Assembly: GCA_025345505.1 (NCBI GenBank)
Contig: JANVCC010000185.1
Location: forward strand, 3,092,500 to 3,156,499
Direction of reading: 5' to 3'
DNA: 64,000 bases
Source: Todiramphus chloris collaris
Lineage: Eukaryota; Chordata; Aves; Coraciiformes; Alcedinidae
The notes beneath the pieces were generated by a model. That model made no database searches, had not been told where the DNA came from, and was given only the letters and a program-made list of their open reading frames with translations. Within the stretch, counting starts at the first letter, position 1, and each line of letters opens with the position of its first letter. Shown here one piece after another: positions 1 to 11,400 of this stretch. The position numbers and the translations under genes are program-made.

Positions 1-1778
1 TTAAAGAAGGGGCTGGGGTTCTTTTGGACACTGCCACTGCAGGACTGGGCACAGCAAGAGGGGAAAAGACTTGGGCAGCCTCTTGGCTTATCACCTAAAA
101 ATCCAGAACTTGTGCTGTCAGCTGAAGGAGAAGCCCAGAGAGGGTGGTTAACTCCAGCCTTGGTGTCTTTTTATTTCCATGCCACTTTTAATTTAACAGG
201 GGAAGGGAAGAGCACCTTTTCCATTCTGACATCCTCCTGTCTTGCCTCCAGCACGAGGTGACACAAATTGCTCTGGATCCTTCCCTGGAACTCCTTGCCC
301 AGCTTTGCTCTTTCTACAGGAGGAAACGAACCCAAATCAGAGGCTACTCCCATCCTTTGAACCTCAACCCTGCCCCAGCTGCAGCCATGGGTCCCACACA
401 CCTTATTTCAGGTTTGCTGGGGCCTCTGCAATGAGCCCCCCCTCTCCTTCTCCAGCTGCAGAGCTGTACCGGGACCTCCAGAGCAGGAGCAAAGCCTTGC
501 TCGCCCCGAGCTTTACTGGGATTTGGGACCTCTGGAGAACAGCAAAGCCCAGCTTCAGCCTGGGACAAAGCCTGAAAGGGTGACTGCAGGCCCGAGAGGG
601 GCCTGTGCCCGAGACAGGAGGGAGTGAGGAGGTCTCTGCCCATCTGTTCAGCACAAGGCAAACATGGGCAGCTCATCAGAGCTGGTGCTGCTGAGCCAGA
701 AGCCTCGTGCAGGACTGTCCCGTGTGCAGGGGAGCATGCCCGAGGCAGAAGCCTGCATTCAGCAGTGACCCCACATTGGTTTCTGGCCAGGGCTTGTTAG
801 GAGAACACAGAGAACCATCCCCTCCTCACTTCTGTGCTCAACAGCAGTCAGGGGCAGCGGACCTTCCTGCCCCTTGCTGTTCCCCAAACCAGTGCTGAGC
901 TTCTCCTGGTCCCTGCAGGCCCTGGCAGAGCTGCTCTGGGCCAGGCTGCTCCATTTTGCCCAATGTCTCCAATAAAAGGAACATCACAAGAGCTCCAAAC
1001 TGGGGTGCTGGCTGGGAAGTCAGTTCCACACCCAGCCTCCACAAGCACAAGTCTACGTTTCCTTCCATCCCTTCCCCTTTTGGAACAGACGGAGAAGGAA
1101 GCCCAGGGAGGGGAGCAGGAATCTAACTGCAGGAGGTGTGCAGTACTTTTTTCTTTCACTTGACCAGATCAGCTATTACTGACTTCGGAAACTCGTCACG
1201 AGTTCTGCCAAAGCAGATACATTCCTGTAGAGAACAAATCAGCACTTTCTATTCGAAATGCGTTCGATGGAAACATTTCCAGCCAGCAGTAAGATTTTCA
1301 GACCCGTGCTGCTGCTGCTGATGGGGCATTTAACCTGCCTGCACTGACCACGTGGAGGGGTAGCTGTGTTTTACTGCTACCAGGGAGCACTCACCTGCCA
1401 CACTGCCCTGGCACAGCTCGGCCTGGATCCGTCCTGGGGCTGTCCAGGGACAGGAGAACCTGCCCAGCCACCTACGTACTGACCCAGCCTGCATCTGCAA
1501 AGAGGAGAACACTGAAGATGAGCAGCTGCAGGCTTGGGCCTGTGCAGCCCACAGCCAGGTGTGAACTGGAACCTGACCGTTAAGCTTTCAGAGGTGTTAA
1601 TTATTTGCCATATACTTGAATGTACGAGCTTATTTATTTTTTACATGTGCATTTGCTAATGTCATTTTAATGGGGAATTTCCAACCCACAGGTACTTTTT
1701 TTTCTAAAAGATAAGCTGCCAAATGAATTAATATATTAGAAATGAATCCAGCTCAAGGGAAAGGGAGGGGTTGTGCTT

Positions 1779-1784
1779 AATAAA
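1779..1784 (+). terminator. Candidate poly(A) signal (AATAAA)
   Basis: A canonical AATAAA closes an AT-rich stretch (about 1590-1790) containing ATTTA motifs, which looks like a mature 3'UTR end. Assigning it to GPSM1 is inferred from human gene order only. Confidence 0.35.
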
Positions 1785-4090
1785 TATTTGTGTCTAAGCT
1801 TCAGTGACAATTCCTTTCCATTATTTCTTGGGGACAGCAGAGCTAACACGCTGGCCCTTTGGAATGGGGCTGGGGTGGGTGGTGGCCTCGGGGGACAGGC
1901 ATTGCCACATAAGAGGGGGGTCTGTGCATCCACTGACCTTCAGCCTTCCGTTAAGAGCAGGCAGGTCTCTTGGCAGCAGCTCCTGGCCCCAGCTCTCTGC
2001 TGGCCTTAAGCGCACGGCCTCGCTCCAACGGCGCGGCTGGGGCGGGAGACACAAAGCCCTGAGTGCTCCCTGCCCGCAGGCTGCCAGGAGGACAGGGCAG
2101 ACAGACAGCCTGGCAGTGGCTGGGAAAAAAACAACACTTTTCTCTGAATGTGGCCCAACTGTTCCTTTCAGGCCCTGCCTGGGGCCCTGGCTCAGCTCCT
2201 TGCCCAAAAGCTGTGTCCTGTTTCCCCAGCAGCAGCTAGCAGAGGGAAAGGCCTGAAGATGCTCACAGAGCAGCAGCCGTGGCTCGTTCCAGGGCAGCAG
2301 CGTGAGCAGGCCCCGAGACTTCACTGGAAAGGGGGCCTGAGAGCAGCAGATTTTTGGATCCTGAGCCCTGTGAGGATAAAGCCAAGTCACAGCTGGCCTT
2401 CCCACGCCTGGCTGAATTCTGCTGGCTGCTGCCAGGCCTGATCAAGGAATAATAAAGAAGCACCAGCTCGTTCACCTCAGGCATTCTCAGGCCTCTCTGT
2501 CTGGATGCTGAAGTCTCTGTGTGAGACCTGGGGACAGGGCCATACCCCAGGTACACAAAGGACAGAGGCTTAGCTTCCAGCAAGAGCTGCAATCCCAGTG
2601 AGTGCTGGGGTCTCACCTGCTGCCTCTCTCTGTCCTTGGTAGCTGGGGATGGGTGCACACACTCTGCAGGAAATGGCACCTCTTTCAGAGCCCTGCCCAG
2701 CGTAAGCAGGAGGCAGAGAATCTCCCGAGCAGCTCCCAGCCTGCCCTCATCCCCCACCCCCTCACCAGGCCCCCGGAGCTTGGTCCCCTGTCAGGCAGCA
2801 CTGTCCCCTGCAGCCATCCACCAGCCAGCCATGAGCTTGCCGGGGCTAACGCTGCTCAGCTTGGGATCATGGAGAGCTGGAGCTGCTGCACCGTGCAAGT
2901 TCTTACAGCTCAGGGTGCTGGCCCTGGGTTGATGAGGAACTCGAGAGACCCAGCAGGAACACAAGGTGCTGAGCCCCCCCACTCAGCTGTACACATGCAC
3001 CGAGAGGTGCTGGGGAGCCAGGGCTGATGTCAGGCCTGGGGGGATTTTTGTAGCGCTCATCTGCCAAGTCACACTTACCTCAGCCCTCCCCAGAGCCTCG
3101 TGCTGTTGATGCTCCAGCAGCCGTGGAGTGTCATCTGGCTGGAAAGGCTCTGGGCCTGCAGGGAGGGAGATGCTGGCCCCCAGGAACTGAAGTTCAGCCT
3201 GGAGCTGGACAGCTTTTGGAAGCTCACCCAGAGGAAACCCCCTGGGACCCCATGAGGCCAGGACGCAGCCTCGGGCTCTGTTAACTCCTGCACAGCTCTA
3301 GGGCAGGACCAGCCCCCAGGGACATGGCACAGAACAGAATGTGGGGCGTTGAGGGGAGGCCTCACTCTCCCCCCACTGTGTCTCTCTGCCTACACTACAG
3401 CAGGACATGAAGCCCCAGAGCCCACCCACCTTAGACCTTCTGCAAGCAGTACAACTACACAGCGAGTTGTTCCACAGCCCTCCATGCACCATACCTGCCC
3501 TTCAGGTGCCACTTCAGTGAGGCCAGCAAGTCCCCTGGCAAGGCTCCCAGGTCCAGCTGAGCCCTCCACAGCACAGCCAAGCGGGGCAGGGTTAGATGGC
3601 AGAGGTGCCACTGTGCCATCAGGCAGGAGGCACAGTCCCACGCAGCGCACACAACACTGGTAGCAAAAAAATGCAGCAGGGGGTTATGTCAGCCCCAGAA
3701 AATGAGCCTCTGCACCCCGGCCTCCCTCTTGTTTGGGCCTGGGCAAAGGCCTTTCCTCAGCGGGTCCTGTCACCAATCACTCCCCAGCCCCACAGGCCCA
3801 CCCCCTCCCTCCACCTTCACCAAATGTCGCTGCGTGGGGCAGAACACCAGTAACCCCCGCAGCCACCAGACACAACCCACCAGCATCCCGCCCCAGCCAG
3901 ATTAACTCTGGCATCTGGCTGCTCTGCAAAAGGAGGATCTGCTCAGAGAGGCAGAAAACAAGAGGCAAAGTATTTGCCGTGTTGCAGAAAAGCCCTCATG
4001 GGCCAGGAGTCGGGAGCTGGCTTCATCCCGTCACAGCCACAGCGAAATGCTCCAGGGCACGGGCAACAACAGCTTCAGGTTTGCTGCCCG

Positions 4091-4208
4091 CCCTGTGAAA
4101 GCTGCTTTGGCTCACCTCACACTCACCCCCTCTCCTCTGTGCTGCAACCCACCCTGTGAAAGCTGCTTTGGCTCACCTCACACTCACCCCCTCTCCTCCG
4201 TGCTGCAA
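4091..4208. repeat. Two-copy tandem duplication, 61-bp period
   Basis: The stretch beginning CCCTGTGAAAGCTGCTTTGG at 4091 is repeated from 4152 with only about one visible difference (CTCTG against CTCCG). The near identity implies a recent duplication. There is no coding context. Confidence 0.9.
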
Positions 4209-4704
4209 AGGCTCACGCTGCTCGTCACCCTCCTCTGCTCCCGGCCAGCGCTTTGTCCCCAGCTTGGCACAACAGCTCCAGTTCAGGAGGAAGGCTGCAG
4301 CTCTTCTCCCAGTCCCTCGGTGCTGGCTAAAGCCAGGCCTGCTGGGCTCCTCCCAGACAAGGTGTGCTCACCTCTGTCCTCTTTCAAGAACAGGCACATG
4401 TCCCTGTGACTCAACATTGTGCAGAAAAAAACTCACTTCAAAAGGAAGCACAAAAATCCATTTTTAACGTGCAGCAAAACCTCCTGTATCACAAATTCCC
4501 TCCTGTAACTGCAACTTTCTCCCTTCCTCCTGAAAGCCACGGTGTTTTCTCACAAGCAGCACCAATTTCCTGCACTTTTGTACATTCCACCCTCAGTGCT
4601 TGGGAGTCCCTGGGGACTGCAGCCCCCCAGCCCTGAAAACCCTCCCCAGGCAAGGGCTGGCACCAAGCTCTGCACCCCGCAGCCCCAGAGCTGCCTGCTC
4701 CCTG

Positions 4705-4940
4705 TTTGTGGAGTCAGAGAATCCTTTGGGTTGGAAGAGACCTTCAAGAGCATCAGGTCCAACCATCAACCCAGCACTGCCCAGGATGCTGGGCTCAGGA
4801 GACACTGAAATGACCAGCCAACCTGGACAGACTTGGCTGCAGTCTTCCATAGAAGTCCAGACTGGTCTGAGTGGGAAGGGACCTTTAAAGCTCAGCTGGT
4901 CCAACCCCCCAGCCTGCCATGAGCAGAGGCATCTGCAACT
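4705..4940 (-). mobile_element. CR1 LINE 3'-end relics (two fragments)
   Basis: Two successive stretches match the antisense of the avian CR1 3' end: GGTTGGAAGAGACCTTCAAG near 4730, and GGGAAGGGACCTTTAAAGC followed by the CCAACCCCCCAGCCTGCCATG type of sequence near 4875-4920. Both read as CR1 on the minus strand and are 5'-truncated, as is usual for this family. Confidence 0.85.
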
Positions 4941-5089
4941 GCAGCAGGTTTAGCTGTAATGCAGCAAACCTCCCTTCTGTACCTGAGGCACAGTAACAGG
5001 TCAAAAAGGTAAGGAAAACAGTACAAAAAGTAAATGAATCAGGCTGTAAATTAACTCGGATACAGGCAATGCTCTCATCGGATACTTGG

Positions 5090-5440
5090 CTGATCAAGGA
5101 CCAGGAGCCACTGGACGTGCTTGGCTGGAAGAAGAGGGTTTGTTCTACCAGGAGACACGAAGGCTAAGAGGGATTTTACTTGCTGTTGGGAGGGATGTTG
5201 AGAGTAGAGAGACAGATGCTCCTCAGAAGGGCAGTGCCTGGGAAGAAGGCAAAGGGTGCAAGCTGAAACAGGAAACCTCCAGGAGGTGTTGGGGTTTTTC
5301 CACTATGGGACTGGTCAAATACCACAACAGGGGTCCAAAGATGTTGCAGATTCTCCATCCTCAGAGCTATTCAAGACAAGACTCTGAGCATCCTCCTCTG
5401 GACTAGAAACCTCCAGAGGTCACTTGTCTCCTGAATTATT
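5090..5440 (+). mobile_element. CR1 LINE fragment, sense
   Basis: The end of this stretch carries the CR1-like series 'TATTCAAGACAAGACTCTG', 'CATCCTCCTCTGGACTAG' and 'ACCTCCAGAGGTCACTTG', in the order of the CR1 3' region on the + strand. The 5' part is diverged, so its left border is approximate. Confidence 0.7.
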
Positions 5441-6371
5441 CTTGACCACAAGTTTAAAACCACAACAGAGCAGACACTTCACTATACTTCAAGCTCATGG
5501 ACCTTGAGAGAAGTTAAACTTCCACGCAGGCAGAGGACATTAAGCACTAACAAAGTGTAATGTGATCACCTCCCTGCCTGATTCATCACTACCCGAGTGT
5601 TATGTGCTGGTAAACACCTACATTTTTCATGTAAATTATTGGGTTTTTTCTTCCAACCGATCTTAGCGCGCAGCAGCAGTGTTAATAAGCACTTCAATAT
5701 CTGTCACGTAACTCAAAGACAACTTTCTAGGTGCTCCACTTACCTCCAACGTGCTTCCCAACTGTTAATTTTGCCTTCACTCCCATCCTCCCCCTCACCA
5801 ACAAGGAAGTTGTGTAACCCCAGCACCCAGAGCTGCTCGCTGACCGAGCGGGATTCCCGGGCGCGGAGGCCGACGCTCCCAGAGCGTGGCTCGCACCGGA
5901 ACCCACGGCTACACAAGACTTTCAGCCCTGGCACCAAGGGCACAGAAGCGAAACTCTGGAAGGTGGTAAAGGAAAGAAAACAGCAGCAGGTGAGAGCAGT
6001 TAGCTGGTGACCTGCCCCTGCCCTGGCTCTGCAGACCCACCTCAGGTGGGATCAATGGCCTGTTCTGCTCAGCACCTCCCCCAGCTGTGGCCCTGCAACA
6101 CCCGGGCCGGGCCAGGAGACATGGCTAAAGCCTCGACCTACAGCTGCACCTCCCTGGGCCAAACAAAGCTCACGGACAAAGAACGAGCAGCTCCCTCCTG
6201 AGCAGAGGACAAGGCAGGGCTCCTGACGCTGCTGGCGCACCGAGACGTGTCTGTAAGTCAGCGAGACAAGTTCCAGGGGCAGGGCCCCCAGTCCATCGCT
6301 AACAACACCGGCTTGGTCAAAGGCAAAACCACACAAGACAGACGCCCACCAGAGAAAGACCAACGCCCGAG

Positions 6372-6377
6372 TTTATT
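6372..6377 (-). terminator. DNLZ: Poly(A) signal of DNLZ
   Basis: AATAAA on the minus strand, 81 bp past the DNLZ stop codon. It predicts a very short 3'UTR. Confidence 0.7.
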
Positions 6378-6457
6378 TTAAACATAGACGGTTGAAATCG
6401 GGGAGTAAGGGTGAAGAGTCTCTCTTGCCATCGGCAGAAGAACGCAAATCCCACTGG

Positions 6458-7785
6458 TCAGGTCCGTCCCTTGCCGCCAGTCTCTGGGGGGGCTTCCCCG
6501 TTTCCTCCCTCTGGGGGCTGACCTTGAGACCCGGTATCTGCTGAGCTTTCCAGAAGCAGTTCCAGGGCTTCCTCCCCAGCCACACGTCTCACCTTCTCCC
6601 CTTTGGCTGCCAGGATTTCCTCGATATTCCTTAACAGCGATTTGAAAACCAACAGTGACACCACGGCAAAGGCCGGACCCAAGAGCCGAGCACAGGCTCG
6701 TGCTCTCAGGATTAGGAGGATGCAGGGATTCACACACCAGCATCATCACTGCATCTCTTCACCAAGCGTCTGGGAAGCAGACGAAACCACCCAAACCTTC
6801 TGGGGCTATTTTCATCCCTCTGGGTCAATCATTTAGTGATTTTATTTCATTTAGTGATCATTTAGTGAAGTTTTTAAAGGTATCTCAGGGAGTTCGAAAC
6901 CACTGAAATTCAGCATCACGTGGGTCTATGAGTTCGGCATGCTTGGCGGGGGCAACCTCGTGAGGATTTGCTAAAGCCTGAGGGGGAACAGAAGAGCCTC
7001 GTGCGCAGCGATTCGCCTGCTGGCACCAGCAGCAGTGCCTGGGTATCCCCCAGCCTCTGCTGCACCTGCAGGCGCCTCATCCGGACGCTCGGTCAGACTA
7101 CGGGAGATCATAAAGCTCAGCGTGTGCGCTTTGAGAAACCGGATGAAGCAACAACACACGGCCAAAATCACCGGGCTTCTCTGAACCCCGTTTGGAAAGC
7201 ATCACAGAAATCCCTTACCTGCCCCAAACCAGCAGCCGCCTCCCTCGCACGCTCTGCGCACCCACTCACCTCTTTCCCTCCAGGTCCGAGAACCAGCCCA
7301 GGTTGTCGGCTATGACGTGGTGGTTGCCGCAGCCCGGGCACCTGACGATGACCACGCCGCGCTGATAGGCCAGCTTGGAGATGGTCTTCGCCGAGCGGGC
7401 CTGGCAGACCTGCGAGCACACGGGGCGGGTTTTCAGATAGAAAAGCAGTTACTTACGGGATTAAAAGGTCTCTGTCCCCCTCCCTCACCTCCGACTACCA
7501 CGATGTCGCTTTACACAGATCTGCCCCAGCCGACAGCCCCCCGGGAAGCGCCGTTTCCCCTCAGCCCGCCGCCGCCCCGGCCTTCCCCACAGCGCGGCGG
7601 CCGCCCCGGCAGCGCCCTCCCGGGCCGCCCCCGCCCACCTTGCAGGTGTACACCAGGTGGTAGTGCCCCGGGACGCTGCAGGCCGGGCGGCGGGGCGGCA
7701 GCGGGAGGTGCGGAGCGCGGCGGGGCCGCCAGGGCGGCGGGACGCGGAGCAAGGCCCCGGCCAAGGCCCGCACCGCCCGCTGCAT
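6458..7785 (-). CDS. DNLZ: DNLZ, DNL-type zinc-finger protein / mitochondrial HSP70 escort protein
   Basis: Three coding exons on the minus strand, 7639..7785, 7270..7409 and 6458..6629, join in frame to 152 aa. The family (yeast Zim17/Tim15) is a mitochondrial-matrix chaperone that keeps mtHsp70 (HSPA9) soluble. Residues 1-35 are Arg/Ala/Pro-rich with no acidic residue, as expected of a targeting presequence. The zinc finger is CxxC at 48/51 and CxxC at 73/76, followed by the conserved block [19 protein letters not shown]. The tail after about residue 115 is low complexity. Intron 1 follows Lys49 and intron 2 splits an Arg codon; both have GT-AG ends. The start is the first ATG of the frame, in a CpG-rich promoter. 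Its order next to CARD9 and shared strand match human. Confidence 0.95.
6830..6875. repeat. Short direct repeats in DNLZ intron 2
   Basis: CATTTAGTGAT-like units occur three times within about 45 bp, interrupted by TTTATTT. This is low-level slippage in an intron. Confidence 0.7.
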
Positions 7786-8115
7786 GGCGCTGGCGCAGGC
7801 GCGCAGGAGGGGCGGGCGCTGAGGCGGTGGCGGCCATGTTGGGTGAGGGCAGCGCTCATGTTGGGGGAAGGCAGCGGCCATGTTGGGTGAGGGCAGAGGC
7901 CGTGCCCGGCTGAGGGCAGCGGCCATGTTGGGTGAGGGCAGCGGCCGTGCCCGGCTGAGGGCAGCGGCCATGTTGGGTGAGGGCAGAGGCCGTGCCCGGC
8001 TGAGGGCAGCCGCCAGCTCCTCCCGGGAACCGAGCAGCGGCCCCGGGCACCGCGGCCGGGGTGGGGAGCGGCAACCGCAGCCCTGGGGGCCCGGGCCGAG
8101 GCTGGTGCGGCTCCC
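7560..8115 (-). promoter_or_regulatory. DNLZ: CpG-rich promoter region of DNLZ
   Basis: GC- and CpG-dense sequence covers DNLZ exon 1 and its upstream flank, including the 45-bp minisatellite. The CARD9 3' end lies directly upstream, so the intergenic space is only about 0.4 kb. No TATA box is visible. The transcription start is inferred. Confidence 0.7.
7832..8010. repeat. 45-bp minisatellite with GGCCATGTTG motifs
   Basis: GGCCATGTTG occurs at 7832, 7876, 7921 and 7966. The last three are spaced exactly 45 bp apart within near-identical units that also contain CGTGCCCGGCTGAGGGCAG; the first unit is degenerate and the last is truncated. In reverse complement each motif reads CAACATGGCC, close to the YY1 core AANATGGC. 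The array starts 47 bp upstream of the DNLZ ATG. The long minus-strand open frames here are a by-product of the 45-bp (divisible by 3) period. Confidence 0.9.
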
Positions 8116-8225
8116 GGGCCTCGCAGGAGAGACGCGCCTGTCATTAAAGGTCGTCACAGAGCGAGCGCTGCACATGCAGCCTCAGGGCCTTGGGCCAGGA
8201 ACTATCGAGTTCTGTTTACTTCATA

Positions 8226-8263
8226 TTTAATCCTGTTTACGTCATCTTTAATCCCGTTTTAAT
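8226..8263 (-). terminator. CARD9: Cluster of three ATTAAA poly(A) signals for CARD9
   Basis: Minus-strand ATTAAA hexamers lie at 8226..8231, 8247..8252 and 8258..8263, about 140-180 bp past the CARD9 stop. No AATAAA is seen in this short 3' flank. Confidence 0.5.
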
Positions 8264-8404
8264 TCAGAGCCTGCCTTTCTAAGAGAGATGGAGGACACCA
8301 GAGCTAAATAAAGTGTCCCGTTACAAACAAGAACGGTGGGAGAAGCGTTTGTTGAGGGGGTTTGAGCAGCCTGAGAACGAGGGGCCAGAGCGGCTTCCCT
8401 CCCC

Positions 8405-11400
8405 TCAGGAGCCTTCGGTGTCGGTGTTGTCGCTGCCCGTGGTGTTCTCCCAGTCAGCCTCGGGGTGATGGGCCTTGGGTACCCTTCGCATGGCTCTTTT
8501 CCTGAAAACAAGACCCCATGTTTCATTTATTATTATCTTTTTTTTTAGAAGATGTTTTCTTAAAACAAGCAGCACCAGGCAGGTGGAGAATGGGCCTCCA
8601 CACAAGAGGATGGAGGGTGGAAATCTGCTGCCGCTCACAGTCATGGGGAGCTTGGTCTTGACTGTCAGCAGCATGTCACAGGGACAGATTTCACTCACGG
8701 GGGAGAAATCTATCAAGTTTATTAAACGAGCAATTCTTTGGAGTGTTCTCCACTCCCTGCTGTGGAACCATCTGCACGGGCCAGAGCAAACGTGATCAAT
8801 GCTCTCCAGGCTACTGCTGGTACTAAAAGAGGAGCCTTGACCAGTTTGGTTAAAAGCACGAGCCTCTGAAGAGAAGATCTGCAATGAATTTAGGCCCTCC
8901 ACAAATTGAGGCCAGGGGAGGGATAGAAAAGAGGAAACACACAGAGCAAGCTAAATCAGTTAAGTCACACAGCTCTGTCTAAATTAGTTCTGCTTACTAA
9001 AGTCCAGACCTTCGGTAACGCTCAAAGCCGTCCTTCATCCTCCTCCGCTCCTTTTCTGCCAGTTCCTCGTTGGCTAAGCCACAGTCCTTGAAATGGAAAA
9101 AAAATTCACGCCAATATTAAACTGGAAAACATCCCTACCCAGAGATGAAGGCCAGAAAGTAGTAAGATGATGTTTCTAGGTAGCGATGGAGAAATAACCA
9201 CCATGAAGTGTTCTGTTGTTCAGAGCTCACCCTGAATTTTGCAGTGTGCTCAGATTTTGGAACAGCAGGAGCTGTTTACAGGCTCCTCAAATGTGGTAAA
9301 TCCACCATTAACCAGGAGATGACAAACCCCGGTCATAGTAAAGAGCCCACAGAGATTTTCTTACACTGGGTGACTTTGGAGGCAGACGGGCCTCTTGAGT
9401 GCTGAACTGCTGGTTGTGTCCTTCGGGGAAGTCTTCTAAGAGAAGGAGAAATCCTGGCTTTAGTCACAGTGGGCATTGCAAAGTAACTTCTCCCTCCTCC
9501 AGCTCGTCAAACAGCGATAGTTGTACTGTAAGAGCCACGCAGCACGACCCAGAGTCAAGAGCAGAACTGAAACCAAGCCTCAAAACGTTCAGGATTCAGT
9601 CCTGTGATCAAAGCATGAGTCACTTCTCATTTCCCTTGAGCCCTGAACCTTGCTTAGGATGATGGATGGAGTTCCCCACCAGGCCCAGAAAGCAGCAGCA
9701 GCTTTCTGGTGTCTGCTTGTGCAGGAGCAAAACGAATCTTTTCAAAGCAGCACCTCTGCTTTGGCAGCATCATCGCCCTCATGATTACATATTATTGTAT
9801 GTTATTGTAATATTTATGATTTTTTATTATCATACAGCATTACAGGTCACCATGAGAAATCAGGTTAGTAATTAGTTTAACTCTGATTCGTCCATGTTCC
9901 TCAACAGCTAAGTTGTGCCTCTCAAGGCACTTCACATCCGACCACATTTTAGTGAAACTCTGTCCGTAGTGATCAGGTTTTGAACAGAGTGAGGTTGAAT
10001 AATAAAAGGCTTTTTTGGCTCAGGGTTGTTTAGCTTTTGTGAAAAATCGCCCATCTTAATGAATTAAAAGACCATTTAGATCTTCCAGGAGATCAAACCA
10101 GAAAATGTCTTCTGTTGCTGTGCTAGTTTCCTTCTTTTTTCAGTATGTTTTGAAAGAGAATTTCAAGTTCTTAGAGGAGCCTGCTAATTCCTTTCCACAC
10201 TGCTGAATCATTTCCACTGGGGATGCTGCAGGAACAGAACCGGTGACAGCGTTAGCGACATGGTTCTGCTTTTGTGAAAACAGCCTGCAACATAAAAGGG
10301 AAGAGGGGAGGGAAAAGTCTCTGGAGAAAGCCACATGGTCCAGTTGAAGTGGAAGGATGTTTGGTCTGTTCTCAGCTCTGCCACAAACCTGAGAGGAGTG
10401 GGGGGAAGAAAGGCACCCAGGAACTCTCTCTCAGAGGCACCAGGTAATTTTTCCTGGAAAAAAAAAAAATCAGCAGACAGATAACCTCAAAAAGACTGGA
10501 GGTTCTGGGATGGTTTGATGATAGCAATTTTCCCAGGTCGTTCAGCTATTTTGAGAGACCCTTTCAGAGACCATGTAGTAAAAACATCACCAGAGAGCTT
10601 TTTCTCTCCCAAAAAGCTTTAGGAGCATTTGCTGTTCCCAGCACGAGGGGCACATTCCCCTTTTATAGGTGAGAGCGCTGGTGGGACAGCGGAACACCTT
10701 GAGTTGTGGGTACCTATTCTGGGAGGTCTTACTCAGTCTCAAGCAAACCTCACTGAGAAGCACCTCTCCCAAACCACATCCCCAGTCAGACCTAAAAATA
10801 AAACCCAGGAATGGCTTTTCCTGTCCCTCTGAAACACTGAGCCATCCTCTCACAAATTCCACTCTGCATTTTCCCAAAACAAGCCTTACTTTTAGTCGGT
10901 TGCGTGTCTTCATCTAGATGAGCGTGAAGAATAAGCTATGGACAGAAACAAAGCAAGAACGTGAGAAGCAGCCCTCACTCTGTCTCACACAGTAGCTAGG
11001 AACAGGTGGAGGAATCAAAGAAACAGGATGTGTGAAAACAGCATCTGGCTGTCAGCAGAGCAGGAGACTGAGCCAGAAGTTACGGATCTGCTCACGGATT
11101 TATCCTCCACAAATGGATCCGGTTCCTTTGGCTTCATTTACACATTTATTCCCCAGACAACGTGACAATTGCTTCCACACTCAGGTTATGAGCTAAGTGA
11201 AAACTTTACTACAGGTGTCCCTGTGCTAAGGCTTACTGTTGCCTGTTCTCCCACAAGAGAGGCAAGGAGAGAAAGCAACTCGATTCCCCCAATTTGTTTA
11301 AAACTCAACAACTCTTGCTAACACCATGACTGTGTCCTACACTGAGAAATCTCAGGACACAGGGACATTCTGTGACTGGTCTCTTTGGCTGCCTCTGTAC

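Larger units (their letters stand above)
1..6350. other. No recognisable coding exon; possible downstream/3'UTR region of a + strand neighbour
   Basis: Both strands show only short open frames with no family resemblance and no convincing exon chain. The human order places GPSM1 immediately left of DNLZ on the opposite strand, but none of its GoLoco motifs is visible, so its coding part must lie left of the window. An AT-rich stretch at about 1590-1790 with AU-rich motifs ends in a poly(A) signal and looks like 3'UTR. The rest is moderately GC-rich intergenic sequence with a short tandem duplication near 4.1 kb and CR1 relics at 4.7-5.4 kb. Confidence 0.5.

Noticed and set aside
1804-2757. Overlapping open frames of 150-194 aa in the left flank
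   Set aside because: No conserved motif, no exon-like splice pattern, overlapping on both strands with Pro/Ala/Arg-rich composition; likely chance.
7832-8010. Regularly spaced repeats resembling a CRISPR array
   Set aside because: The whole 45-bp unit is repeated without unique spacers, and the context is a vertebrate promoter.
7485-8175. Long minus-strand open frames (about 200 aa) with repeated GHGLCPHPTWPLP-type units
   Set aside because: They arise because the 45-bp minisatellite period is a multiple of three in GC-rich DNA. The true coding content is DNLZ exon 1, and no splice or family evidence supports a repeat protein.
10587-10913. 108-aa minus-strand open frame next to a CARD9 exon
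   Set aside because: Only 46 nt (10890..10935) are exonic, and in a different frame (DEDTQPTK). The rest is intron without CARD9 similarity.
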